Positions 17,879-26,921 are shown, counted from the first letter of the stretch. The stretch is DNA of 39,003 bases from an uncultured Flavobacterium sp. (GCF_946479975.1 NZ_CAMLIX010000018.1:1-39003), one strand, 5' to 3'. The notes: generated from the letters alone by a model not told the origin. Numbers and translations: made by a program.

Positions 17879-19615
17879 ATGAGAAAATTAATAACAAACT
17901 CTAAGATAAAACTATCAGTTGCCTTGCTTTCTATTGCAAGCCTAACTGTTAGCTGTTCAGATTTTTTGGATACTCCGCCAGAAGATGTATTTACAGATGA
18001 TAATTTTTGGACTTCAGAAAATAACGTAAAAACATACTCTTGGTTAAATTACAATACCTTTAATGGGTACGGAAATAATACTGGTATCACGGCTGATTTT
18101 TACTTTCATGCCACAGGTACCGGATTAATAGATGATAACTTGGCAATGAACGTTTTTACAAACTTTGCTACTGCTCCAAATTCAACCAGCACAAACTGGA
18201 ACGAATATTACACGTTGATTCGCCGCTGCAATCTTATGCTGGAACGAGTACCAAATGTACCAATGGATCAGACTAAGAAAAATCACTATATAGGTGTTGC
18301 AAAGTTTTTTAGAGCGCATACTTATTTTCGTTTAGCACAGCAATTTGGTGATGTGCCTTACACAGACAAATATTTAGCTCAAAATGATGCAAATGTTTAC
18401 ACACCAGCTTTAAGCAGAGCAGCAGTAGTAGATAATGTTATCAAAGATTTAGAAGAAGCAATTCCAATGCTATTAAACGTTGATGATAGTAATGTGACTG
18501 TAAATAAATATACGGCGTATGCTTTATTAAGCCGAGTATGTTTAAGCGAAGGTACTTATAGAAAATACAATGCGGGACAGAATGGAAATGCGTATCTTCA
18601 AAAAGCAAAAGAAGCTTCTATGGCTGTAATGAGCAATAATTCTTTCAAACTTAATGCAGACTGGAAATCACTTTACAATTCTGTTGAACTATTAGGAAAT
18701 ACAGAAGTAATTTTGGCGAAAAGATACATTAAAGGTGTTTTAGGAAATTCAGTTCAAGCTTATACAAATACCTCTACAGTTCAAAACGGATTGACAAAAT
18801 TTGCTGCAGAAAGTTATGTAACTACAAATGGACTTCCTATTAAACAGGCTGGAAATGCTCAATTTTTGGGAGATAACACTATTGCAAATACTTTTGCAAA
18901 TAGAGACCCAAGATTTGCTAAGGCTTTTAGCACAGCAGATTATGCTTATTCTGACAAACCTTATAATGGTTTGACTTCTATAACCGGTTATGTATTTCAG
19001 TTGTATAACAATCCTGCTACAACTGGAACAGAGGTTACAACAGGCGGGCAAAATCAAATTGATGCTCCAATTTTTACACTAAGTGAAGTGTATTTGAATT
19101 ATGCTGAAGCTTGTGCAGAATTAGGAACAATTACAAATACAGATCTTGATTTATCTATCAATAAAGTTCGTACACGTGCAGGAATTGCAACTCTGACTAC
19201 AGATGGTACAAATGCAAGTGCTGGCGGCGTACAAATTAATGATCCGCAAAGAACAACTGCTTTAGAACAACTTACTGGAATTGTTAATCCAATTATCTGG
19301 GAAATTCGTCGTGAGCGCAGAATTGAGTTCATGAGCTGGACAACCATGAGAAAAGAAGATCTTATGCGTTGGAAAAAAGGAGATTATCTAGATACTAATG
19401 CTAATCCAGATGTTGTTTTAGGAGCTAGAATCGTTTCCTTAATTGGAACTAACTCTAAAACAAAAGTAAATGCAGCAGGATATGTAATTCCCTATGCAGC
19501 AGGTGTGTCAAGATCATTTGTATCACCAAAAAATTACTTGAGTGCCATTCCAACAAATGATATTAGTTTATATGCCGCTGAAGGTGTAGAATTAAAACAA
19601 AATCCTGGCTGGTAA
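17879..19615 (+). CDS. SusD/RagB-family surface lipoprotein, substrate capture
   Basis: This protein is the lid of the SusC channel and binds glycan at the cell surface. The N terminus is a lipoprotein signal ending LTVSC, with Cys26 as the lipidated residue. The next residues, SDFLD, resemble the acidic surface-export signal described for Flavobacterium lipoproteins (SDDFE type), so the protein is probably exposed outside. FFRAHTYFRLAQQFGDVPY at about residues 143-161 is the conserved SusD helix. The C-terminal region has IWEIRRERRIEFM and a run of aromatic residues (RWKKGDY) typical of the family. Length is 578 residues. It is translated directly after susC, and a terminator follows, so the pair can be transcribed separately from the enzymes. 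Confidence 0.95.
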   Translation: MRKLITNSKIKLSVALLSIASLTVSCSDFLDTPPEDVFTDDNFWTSENNVKTYSWLNYNTFNGYGNNTGITADFYFHATGTGLIDDNLAMNVFTNFATAPNSTSTNWNEYYTLIRRCNLMLERVPNVPMDQTKKNHYIGVAKFFRAHTYFRLAQQFGDVPYTDKYLAQNDANVYTPALSRAAVVDNVIKDLEEAIPMLLNVDDSNVTVNKYTAYALLSRVCLSEGTYRKYNAGQNGNAYLQKAKEASMAVMSNNSFKLNADWKSLYNSVELLGNTEVILAKRYIKGVLGNSVQAYTNTSTVQNGLTKFAAESYVTTNGLPIKQAGNAQFLGDNTIANTFANRDPRFAKAFSTADYAYSDKPYNGLTSITGYVFQLYNNPATTGTEVTTGGQNQIDAPIFTLSEVYLNYAEACAELGTITNTDLDLSINKVRTRAGIATLTTDGTNASAGGVQINDPQRTTALEQLTGIVNPIIWEIRRERRIEFMSWTTMRKEDLMRWKKGDYLDTNANPDVVLGARIVSLIGTNSKTKVNAAGYVIPYAAGVSRSFVSPKNYLSAIPTNDISLYAAEGVELKQNPGW

Positions 19616-19652
19616 TTCAAATTACAAATACGCATTGTAATATATAATAAAC

Positions 19653-19700
19653 AACTGCCTCTGAACCTAATCAAAACAGAGGCAGTTATTTTAAATCTTT
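19653..19700 (+). terminator. Terminator-like hairpin after susD
   Basis: AACTGCCTCTG (19653-19663) pairs perfectly with 19677-19687 around a 13-nt loop, followed by ATTTTAAATCTTTTT. It may partly uncouple abundant susCD expression from the enzyme operon. Confidence 0.8.
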
Positions 19701-19798
19701 TTGCAACTGAATCACATTCAAAAATTGATACAATTCAATTTGAAAACTCAGTATTTTTATTTTCATATCAATCAAAAAATAGTAAGCAGCAATCAAAT

Positions 19799-19827
19799 AA
19801 TAACGTAATTTCATTATTCCATTTTTG
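19799..19827 (+). promoter_or_regulatory. Possible promoter/operator of the namZ operon
   Basis: AATAACGTAATTTCATTATT (19799-19818) places two C(G/A)TTATT half-sites in opposite orientation, recalling the motif before susC. It overlaps the region of CATTTTTG (19820-19827), a seven-of-eight match to TAnnTTTG, 25 bases before the namZ start. No -33 TTG is evident. Weak support. Confidence 0.35.
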
Positions 19828-19852
19828 TCTTTAACTATTAATCGTAATTAAA

Positions 19853-21052
19853 ATGATAAAATTCATCTCAAAAAGTGTCTTTATTTTAATTTCTCTGTTT
19901 TTTACGAGTTTATATTCCAATTCGTTTGAAGCAGTTAAAAAATCTGGCACATCAGAAATCAATCCTCCAGCAATAAAAACTGGAGCCGATAATTACGAGA
20001 AATATCTACCACTTTTAAAAGACAAAAAAATAGGAATTGTAACCAATCAAACTGGAATTTTGTCAAACAAAACACATCTAGTTGATTTTTTATTGGAGAA
20101 AAAAATTGCTATACAAACCATCTTTGCACCAGAACACGGTTTTAGAGGAACGGCAGACGCTGGAGAACATGTCGTTGACGGAAAAGATCAAAAAACGGGT
20201 TTATCAATAATTTCTCTTTATGGAGATAATAAAAAACCAAAACCTGCACAATTAAACGGAATCGATATTATGATTTTCGATTTACAAGATGTTGGAGCAC
20301 GTTTTTACACTTATATTTCTTCGCTGCATTATGTAATGGAAGCTTGCGCAGAAAATAATCTGCCACTTATAATTTTAGACAGACCAAATCCAAACGGAAG
20401 TATTGTTGACGGTCCACTTTTAGAAAAAGAATTTACGAGTTTTGTCGGCATGCACCCTATTCCGCTTTTACACGGAATGACAATTGGAGAATATGCAAAA
20501 ATGATCAACGGCGAAAAATGGCTTAAAGATGGTGTTCAATGCAAATTAACAGTTATTCCATGTTCAAATTATGATCGAAAAATGGCTTACAGTTTACTTG
20601 TAAAACCTTCTCCAAATTTGCCAAACGATCAATCTATAAATCTGTATGCGAGTTTATGCCTTTTTGAAGGAACAAATGTAAGCATGGGACGCGGCACCGA
20701 AAAACAATTCCAAATTTATGGTTCTCCCTATTTAACCAAAACGAATTTTAGTTTTACGCCAAAACCAAATTTTGGAGCCAAAGATCCTTTATATAACGGA
20801 AAAGAATGTTTCGGCGAAGACTTAACATCATACCCAAAACTAAAACAATTAGAATTAAAATGGCTTCTCAAAGCCTACCAAAATACAGCCGATAAATCTA
20901 AATTTTTTAATGCATTTTTTACCAAACTGGCAGGAACAAAAAAATTACAACAGCAGATTGAATCTGGAGTTTCTGAAAAAGCAATTCGAGAAAGCTGGAA
21001 AAAAGATTTAGCTGCTTTCAATACCACAAGAAAAGCTTATTTGATTTATTAA
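19853..21052 (+). CDS. namZ: Exo-beta-N-acetylmuramidase NamZ (DUF1343, GH171)
   Basis: NamZ removes MurNAc from the non-reducing end of peptide-free peptidoglycan fragments such as MurNAc-GlcNAc. The N terminus is a secretion signal (MIKFISKSVFILISLFFTS), so the enzyme acts in the periplasm. Family signatures of DUF1343 are all visible: KKIGIVTNQTGI, IFAPEHGFRGTADAGEHV, MIFDLQDVGARFYTYISSLH, LDRPNPNGSIVDGP, LLHGMTIGEYAKM and LFEGTNVSMGRGTEKQFQ. Length (399) is normal. In Bacillus subtilis the same family (YbbC) is encoded next to NagZ and AmiE, as it is here. The gap to murQ holds a 132-bp inverted-repeat element. Family membership is very clear. The enzyme activity is transferred from characterised homologues. 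Confidence 0.92.
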   Translation: MIKFISKSVFILISLFFTSLYSNSFEAVKKSGTSEINPPAIKTGADNYEKYLPLLKDKKIGIVTNQTGILSNKTHLVDFLLEKKIAIQTIFAPEHGFRGTADAGEHVVDGKDQKTGLSIISLYGDNKKPKPAQLNGIDIMIFDLQDVGARFYTYISSLHYVMEACAENNLPLIILDRPNPNGSIVDGPLLEKEFTSFVGMHPIPLLHGMTIGEYAKMINGEKWLKDGVQCKLTVIPCSNYDRKMAYSLLVKPSPNLPNDQSINLYASLCLFEGTNVSMGRGTEKQFQIYGSPYLTKTNFSFTPKPNFGAKDPLYNGKECFGEDLTSYPKLKQLELKWLLKAYQNTADKSKFFNAFFTKLAGTKKLQQQIESGVSEKAIRESWKKDLAAFNTTRKAYLIY

Positions 21053-21350
21053 ATAATCCGCTGAGAGAATTTTCAACACATAGAAACATAGTTTATAAAG
21101 CTTAAAAAGGCGTTTCACTTGCATTAACAAACATAGCTATGTGTTAGAAACTAGTTTCTTTTAGTTGTCTTTTTCTCAAACAAAAAAATCTATGTTTCTA
21201 TGTGTTAAAATAACTACGCAAGCGGATTAAATAATAGAATTTAAACCAAAAAACCGACTATTTTTTTCTAAAAATAGAGAATCCTTATATAAAATTCCGA
21301 AGCTTTAAATCAATAAATAAAGCTTCAAAAAATATCAAAAAAAAAGAAAA
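21053..21350. repeat. Inverted-repeat element, copy 1 (core 21075-21206)
   Basis: AACACATAGAAACATAG (21075-21091) is repeated as an exact reverse complement at 21190-21206. Inside lie two palindromes, ACATAGCTATGT (21131-21142) and AGAAACTAGTTTCT (21146-21159), so a branched RNA is possible. Copy 2 at 26738-26870 is the same element in the opposite orientation; copy 3 at 32731 is truncated. The remaining bases of this 298-bp gap (21207-21350) are AT-rich with no gene or clear promoter. Confidence 0.88.
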
Positions 21351-22172
21351 ATGAAAAATAAAAATCCTGAAACTGAACAAGAATCTTTGTACAAAGATTT
21401 GGATCAAATGACCGTGAAAGAACTGCTGCACAACATTAATACAGAAGATCAAAAAGTACCGCAGATTATAGAAAAGCAGATTCCTAAAATCGAAAAATTA
21501 GTCAAAGCAATCGTGAAAAAAATGCAATTGGGCGGTCGATTATTTTATATTGGAGCGGGAACTTCTGGCCGTATCGGAATCTTAGATGCATCAGAATGTC
21601 CGCCAACTTTTGGAGTTCCTCATGATATGATTATCGGAATTATTGCCGGCGGTGATACTGCCATTAGAAAAGCAGTTGAAAATGCAGAAGATGATACCGA
21701 ACAAGCTTGGAAAGATTTAGCTAAATTTGAAATTTCAAGCTTAGATTTTATTATCGGAATCGCTGCATCTGGAAATACGCCTTATGTTTTGGGAGCTTTA
21801 AAAAAAGCAAAAGAGCACAACATTAAAACAGGAAGTATTTCGTGCATCAGCAACGGACTTATCGCTCAGGAAGCAGATTATCCAATTGAAGTAATTGTTG
21901 GGCCTGAATTCTTAACGGGAAGCACGAGAATGAAAGCAGGAACGGCTCAAAAACTGACTTTGAACATGATTTCGACTTCGGTAATGATTAAACTTGGAAA
22001 AGTAAAAGGCAACAAAATGGTCGACATGCAGTTGTCTAACGAAAAACTGGTAAAACGAGGCATCAAAATGATTATGGAAGAACTTGGAATTGAATATGAT
22101 TTAGCCGAAGAATTACTGCAGAAACATAAAAGTGTACGCGCTGTATTGTTGAATCATAACAGCAAAAAATAA
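21351..22172 (+). CDS. murQ: N-acetylmuramic acid 6-phosphate etherase MurQ
   Basis: MurQ splits the D-lactyl ether of MurNAc-6-phosphate to give GlcNAc-6-phosphate and D-lactate in the cytoplasm. It is the step that commits peptidoglycan sugar to amino-sugar metabolism. The SIS-fold signature GAGTSGRIGILDASECPPTF is at about residues 63-82 and includes the glutamate of SECPP. A second signature, TGSTRMKAGTAQK, lies at about 190-202. IAGGDTAIRKAVENAEDD matches the second active-site loop. No signal peptide. At 273 residues it is slightly shorter than E. coli MurQ (298). The SSS symporter follows after 24 bp. The released D-lactate could feed a D-2-hydroxyacid dehydrogenase such as the one at 5537-8440, but that link is speculative. 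Confidence 0.95.
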   Translation: MKNKNPETEQESLYKDLDQMTVKELLHNINTEDQKVPQIIEKQIPKIEKLVKAIVKKMQLGGRLFYIGAGTSGRIGILDASECPPTFGVPHDMIIGIIAGGDTAIRKAVENAEDDTEQAWKDLAKFEISSLDFIIGIAASGNTPYVLGALKKAKEHNIKTGSISCISNGLIAQEADYPIEVIVGPEFLTGSTRMKAGTAQKLTLNMISTSVMIKLGKVKGNKMVDMQLSNEKLVKRGIKMIMEELGIEYDLAEELLQKHKSVRAVLLNHNSKK

Positions 22173-22196
22173 CCTAATTTCTAAATCAAAACCAAA

Positions 22197-23702
22197 ATGT
22201 CTTCTACCACAATTCTCATTTTTATCTTTGTCTACTTTGGTATTTTACTCCTTATTTCAAACGTAATTAGTAAAAAAGGTCAAGACAACGATTCTTTTTT
22301 CAAAGCCAATAAAAATTCCAAATGGTATTTAGTTGCTTTTGGTATGATTGGAACAGCGCTTTCTGGCGTTACCTTTATTTCTGTTCCTGGAGAAGTAGGT
22401 TCGCCAAACGGAGAACAATTCAAGTATTTTCAGTTTGTTTTAGGAAACGCAATCGGATTTATCATTATTGCAAAAGTCCTGCTTCCGCTCTATTACAGAA
22501 TGAATCTGACTTCGATTTACAGTTATATCGAAAAAAGAATGGGAATTAGAAGTTACAAAACGGCCGCTTCTATTTTTTTAGTGAGCAGAACAATTAGTTC
22601 GGCTTTTAGATTGTATTTGGTTGTTATTGTTTTACAACGATACGTTTTCAACGATTTCAATATACCCTTTCCGGTAACAGTTCTTTTGGCTTTGGCGCTC
22701 ATCTTTTTATACACTTTTAGAAGCGGACTCAAAACCATTATCATTACCGATACTTTACAGACGTTTTTTTTAGTTAGTTCAGTGTTTATAACCATTTATT
22801 TTGTTTGTGACAGTCTTAATTTGACTGTTCTTGAGTCGGTTTCAACCATTCAGAAAAGTAATTATTCTAAAATATTTTTCTTTGATGATTTCTTTACGAG
22901 CAAGTACCACTTTGTAAAGCAAATTTTAGGAGGAATGTTTGTTACCATTGCAATGGTTGGACTGGATCAAGACTTAATGCAGAAAAATTTAAGCTGTAAA
23001 AACATTGGCGAAGCACAAAAAAACATGTTTACTTTTACTGGAATTTTTGTTTTGATTAATATAATATTTTTGAGTTTAGGCGCTTTATTATATATTTACG
23101 CCTCCAAAAACAATGTTCAAATTCCGTTAGATTTAGCAACTGGAAAACCAAGAACCGATTTACTTTTTCCAGAAATTGCGTTAAATCATTTGTCAATTGT
23201 TCCTGCTTTTGTTTTCCTTTTAGGAATTATCGCTGCCACTTTTGCAACAACAGATTCTGCTTTAACAGCGCTGACAACTTCTTTTTGTGTTGACTTTTTA
23301 GGAATGGACAAATCTGAAAATCTTGACAACCACAAAAATGTCAAAATAAGACATTGGGTTCATTTTACATTTTCAATCTTGCTGTTTTTGGTAATTATAG
23401 TTTTAAATTCCTTTAATGATGCTTCAGTAGTTGCTCTAATTTTCAGAGCTGCATCTTACACTTACGGACCATTATTAGGATTATATGCTTTCGGATTATT
23501 ACAAAAATCAAGATTAGTAAATGACAAATTGATTCCATTTATCTGTATTATTTCGCCAATACTAACGTATTTCTTAAGCGAACATTCAGCACAATTATTC
23601 GGATATACTTTTGATAATGAATTAATTATAATCAACGGATTATTTACATACATCGGAATTTATTTTACCAGTACACGCACAGAAGAAAAAATCTCTTTTT
23701 AA
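22197..23702 (+). CDS. Sodium:solute symporter (SSS family), candidate MurNAc/amino-sugar importer
   Basis: This is an inner-membrane Na+-coupled importer with the LeuT-like SSS fold. About 13 hydrophobic helices can be counted in 501 residues. Family features include MIGTALSGVTFISVPGEVG at about residues 50-68 (unwound helix 1), VTIAMVGLDQDLMQKNLSCK at about 249-268 and the ATFATTDSALTALTTSF segment at about 348-364, which carries the Ser/Thr residues expected at the sodium site. It sits between murQ and the NagZ-AmiE fusion with gaps of 24 and 17 bp, so co-transcription is very likely. The MurNAc transporter of Tannerella forsythia (MurT) also lies beside murQ. MurNAc and/or GlcNAc is therefore the favoured cargo, though the SSS family also carries sialic acid, glucose and many other solutes. 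Confidence 0.88.
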   Translation: MSSTTILIFIFVYFGILLLISNVISKKGQDNDSFFKANKNSKWYLVAFGMIGTALSGVTFISVPGEVGSPNGEQFKYFQFVLGNAIGFIIIAKVLLPLYYRMNLTSIYSYIEKRMGIRSYKTAASIFLVSRTISSAFRLYLVVIVLQRYVFNDFNIPFPVTVLLALALIFLYTFRSGLKTIIITDTLQTFFLVSSVFITIYFVCDSLNLTVLESVSTIQKSNYSKIFFFDDFFTSKYHFVKQILGGMFVTIAMVGLDQDLMQKNLSCKNIGEAQKNMFTFTGIFVLINIIFLSLGALLYIYASKNNVQIPLDLATGKPRTDLLFPEIALNHLSIVPAFVFLLGIIAATFATTDSALTALTTSFCVDFLGMDKSENLDNHKNVKIRHWVHFTFSILLFLVIIVLNSFNDASVVALIFRAASYTYGPLLGLYAFGLLQKSRLVNDKLIPFICIISPILTYFLSEHSAQLFGYTFDNELIIINGLFTYIGIYFTSTRTEEKISF

Positions 23703-23719
23703 TTGCCAAAAATTATTTC

Positions 23720-26716
23720 ATGAAAAATGCCCTTATAAAAATAGGTCTATTTACAGCTGTTCTTTTTTTAAGCGTCAATTGCGGCGTTTCAAAAAAAAGC
23801 CAAACTGTAGTTGAAACAAATCAGCCTATTTCTACAGAAAATAAAGAAGTTTATATTCCAAAAACCAAATCAGAAAAAAAATCTTTTGTTCCAGATTGTG
23901 ATGCCGAAAACCGATGGACAGACAGTATTTACAGCAATATGACCTTGGATGAAAAACTGGGACAATTGTTTTTTGCAAATGCGTATTCGAATAAAGATTC
24001 TGTACACGTTAATAAAGTAAAAGAACTGGTTTCAAAATACAAAATCGGCGGTCTTATTTTCTTTCAAGGCGGACCAGTTCGTCAGGCGAAATTAACCAAC
24101 ATTTATCAGGCAAAAGCCAAAGTTCCATTATTCATCGGACAAGATGCCGAATGGGGATTAAGCATGCGTTTAGATTCAACTTACGCTTATCCTTGGAACA
24201 TGACTTTGGGCGCAATTCAAGATTTAGATCTAATTGAAAAAGTAGGCAGAAAAATGGGAAGCGAATGCAAAAGAATGGGAATTCATTTCAACTTTGCGCC
24301 TGTTTTAGACATTAATACCAATCCGTTAAATCCAATTATTGGAAATCGTTCTTTTGGCGAAAGCAAAACAAACGTTGCTAATCGCGCGTCTGCGATAATG
24401 AAAGGTATTCAAAGTCAAGGCGTTTTGTGTACAGGAAAACATTTTCCAGGACATGGCGATACCGCGGTAGATTCGCATAAAGCGCTTCCTACGGTTTCTT
24501 CTACCAAAGAACATTTGGATGAAGTTGAAATATATCCGTATAAACAGCTTTTTGATGAAGGATTGGCTTCGGTAATGGTCGCCCATCTTAATATTCCGAG
24601 TTTAGAACCAGAAAACATTCCTTCTTCTGCATCGTATAATGTTGTAACCGAATTGCTCCAAAAACAATTGGGCTTTGAAGGTTTGATTTTTACAGATGGT
24701 TTAGGCATGAAAGGCGCTAGTAATTTTAAACCAGTTGGCGAACTTGAATTGGCTGTTTTAAAAGCAGGAAATGATATTTTTTTATGTCCAGATGATGTGC
24801 ATTTGGCTTTAGAAAAACTTAAAACTTTTTATGAAAAAGGAGATATTACTGAAGAACGTCTAGCGCATTCGGTTAAAAAAATTCTCCATTATAAATTCAA
24901 AGCGGGTTTAAACAAATACAAACCTATCGATTTAAATTATTTACAAAAAGACCTAACGAGTCCTGATAAAGATGCGCTTCAATATAATTTATTCGAAAAC
25001 GCCGCAACGGTTTTAAAAAATAAAAGAGACATTCTTCCAATCAAAAATCTGAATCAGAAAATTGCTTATGTTAAACTTGGCGAAGATGTAAACAGCGCTT
25101 TTGTTTCTACATTAAAAAAATATACAGAAGTAACAGAAGTTTCAAATACCAACATCGATTCTTTGAACAAAACATTAAAAAAATACGATTTGGTTATTGT
25201 GGGTTATCACAAAGTGAATAAAGCTTGGGAAAAACACGATTTAAATTCAAACGAATTGTTTTTCTTGAATAAAATTGCCGAAAACAACAAAGTGATTTTA
25301 GACGTTTTTGCAAAACCGTATTCACTGCTTTCGATCAAAAATTTTGATGCTCTTGAAGGATTAATGGTTTCGTATCAAAATTCGACGATTTCTCAGATTG
25401 TTTCTGCTGAAATTTTATTTGGAGCAAAACAAGCCAAAGGGAAATTACCTGTTTCTATCAATGAAAATTTTAAAGTTAATGACGGAATTGATACCGAAAA
25501 GATCGATCGTTTAGGCTTTGAAACTCCAGAAAATGTCGGAATGAGTTCTGCCATTCTTTCTAAAATAGATGCGATTGCCCAAAGAGCAATTAATGGAAAA
25601 ATGGCGCCGGGAATGCAGGTTTTAGTGGCGAGAAAAGGAAGTGTCGTTTTTCAGAAATCGTACGGCTATCAAACTTATAGTAAAGATTTAAAAGTTTCTA
25701 ATACAGATTTGTATGATGTTGCTTCGATCTCAAAAATGATTTCTACGCTTCCAAACGTAATGCAGCAATACGATAAAGACAAAATTGACTTAGAAACCAA
25801 GTTGGGCACAATGCTTCCGACGTTTGCTAAATCGAACAAAAAAGATATTTCGTTTAAAGAACTTTTAAATCATTATGCAGGATTAATTGCTTGGAGTCCG
25901 TTTTACAAATCTACATTAGACGAGAAAGGTTTTCCGATGGAGAAATATTACCGAAAAATTCCAGAGAAAAATTTCACGACCAAAGTAGCCGACAGTCTTT
26001 TCATTAGAAATGATTATCATGACACCATCATGAAATTTATTGCCGACTCTCCTATTTCACAAAAAAAAGAATACAAATACAGTGATTTTACTTTTATGCT
26101 TTTAAAAGAATATCTGGAAAGAGCAACACACGAAAAATTGGAAGATTTAAGTCAGAAAAACTTCTTCAATTCGCTGGGAATGAATTATACAACTTACAAT
26201 CCGTTATTGAAATTTGACAAAAAAACAATTGCACCAACCGAAATTGATACTTATTTCAGACATCAATTGATCCAAGGTTACGTACACGATATGGCTGCAG
26301 CGATGGAAGGCGGTGTTGCTGGACACGCAGGAATTTTTTCGAACGCGATGGATGTTGCTAAAATGATGCAGCTTTTTCTTCAAAAAGGTAGTTATGGTGG
26401 CGAACGTTATTTTTCTGAAGCCACATTTGACACATTCAATACTTGTTTTTACTGTGCTCAAGGCGTTGAAAGAGGTTTAGGTTTTGATAAAAGAATAGGA
26501 AAAGACGGTCCGACTTGTCAATGTGCTTCGGCTTCAAGTTTTGGTCATACCGGTTTTACAGGAAATATGGCTTGGGTCGATCCAGCAAACGAAACGGTTT
26601 ATGTTTTTCTATCGAATAGAACGTATCCAGAAGTGGGAGAAGAAGGAAATAAATTGGCGAAAGAAAAGATTCGTGAAGATATTCAGAAAATAATTTATGA
26701 ATCTATAATAAAGTAA
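23720..26716 (+). CDS. NagZ-type GH3 fused to an AmiE-like beta-lactamase-fold domain, lipoprotein
   Basis: One 998-residue chain carries two peptidoglycan-recycling activities. The signal ends LSVNC (Cys22), making it a lipoprotein. The residues after Cys, GVSKKSQ, lack acidic character, so a periplasmic location is likely. Residues about 60-395 are GH3 of the N-acetylglucosaminidase type: KHFPGHG at 240-246, the Asp251/His253 acid-base dyad of NagZ enzymes (DSH), and the nucleophile Asp326 in FTDGLGM. Residues about 420-590 are a GH3 C-terminal-like fold. Residues about 615-985 are the serine hydrolase: Ser669-Ile-Ser-Lys672, Tyr787-Ser-Asp789, GYVHD and His943-Thr-Gly. In B. subtilis NagZ and AmiE are separate neighbours acting one after the other. 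The second activity could instead be an esterase or carboxypeptidase. It starts 17 bp after the symporter. Confidence 0.9.
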   Translation: MKNALIKIGLFTAVLFLSVNCGVSKKSQTVVETNQPISTENKEVYIPKTKSEKKSFVPDCDAENRWTDSIYSNMTLDEKLGQLFFANAYSNKDSVHVNKVKELVSKYKIGGLIFFQGGPVRQAKLTNIYQAKAKVPLFIGQDAEWGLSMRLDSTYAYPWNMTLGAIQDLDLIEKVGRKMGSECKRMGIHFNFAPVLDINTNPLNPIIGNRSFGESKTNVANRASAIMKGIQSQGVLCTGKHFPGHGDTAVDSHKALPTVSSTKEHLDEVEIYPYKQLFDEGLASVMVAHLNIPSLEPENIPSSASYNVVTELLQKQLGFEGLIFTDGLGMKGASNFKPVGELELAVLKAGNDIFLCPDDVHLALEKLKTFYEKGDITEERLAHSVKKILHYKFKAGLNKYKPIDLNYLQKDLTSPDKDALQYNLFENAATVLKNKRDILPIKNLNQKIAYVKLGEDVNSAFVSTLKKYTEVTEVSNTNIDSLNKTLKKYDLVIVGYHKVNKAWEKHDLNSNELFFLNKIAENNKVILDVFAKPYSLLSIKNFDALEGLMVSYQNSTISQIVSAEILFGAKQAKGKLPVSINENFKVNDGIDTEKIDRLGFETPENVGMSSAILSKIDAIAQRAINGKMAPGMQVLVARKGSVVFQKSYGYQTYSKDLKVSNTDLYDVASISKMISTLPNVMQQYDKDKIDLETKLGTMLPTFAKSNKKDISFKELLNHYAGLIAWSPFYKSTLDEKGFPMEKYYRKIPEKNFTTKVADSLFIRNDYHDTIMKFIADSPISQKKEYKYSDFTFMLLKEYLERATHEKLEDLSQKNFFNSLGMNYTTYNPLLKFDKKTIAPTEIDTYFRHQLIQGYVHDMAAAMEGGVAGHAGIFSNAMDVAKMMQLFLQKGSYGGERYFSEATFDTFNTCFYCAQGVERGLGFDKRIGKDGPTCQCASASSFGHTGFTGNMAWVDPANETVYVFLSNRTYPEVGEEGNKLAKEKIREDIQKIIYESIIK

Positions 26717-26737
26717 ATTTGACCTGCTGATTTATTA

Positions 26738-26870
26738 AACACATAGAAACATAGTTTTTATATGAAGAAGGAAGACAAAAAGAAACTAGTTTCTAACACA
26801 TAGTAACTATGTGAATTTATAAGAGTGAAACGTCTTTTTTGATTACTACAACTCTATGTTTCTATGTGTT
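26738..26870. repeat. Inverted-repeat element, copy 2
   Basis: The ends AACACATAGAAACATAG (26738-26754) and its exact reverse complement (26854-26870) match copy 1. The inner AGAAACTAGTTTCT palindrome is at 26781-26794. Internal sequence aligns with the reverse complement of copy 1 (shared AACACATAG after the palindrome, and AGTGAAACG). It fills the gap between the GH3 fusion gene and anmK. Confidence 0.9.
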
Positions 26871-26921
26871 TGAATTAAATTCTCAACTGGTTAAATTTAA
26901 CTGCATTTTAAACGAAATTTC

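Noticed and set aside
21075..21206. Riboswitch or ncRNA gene between namZ and murQ
   Set aside because: The same sequence recurs in both orientations elsewhere in the operon, so a dispersed inverted-repeat element explains it better than a gene-specific riboswitch.
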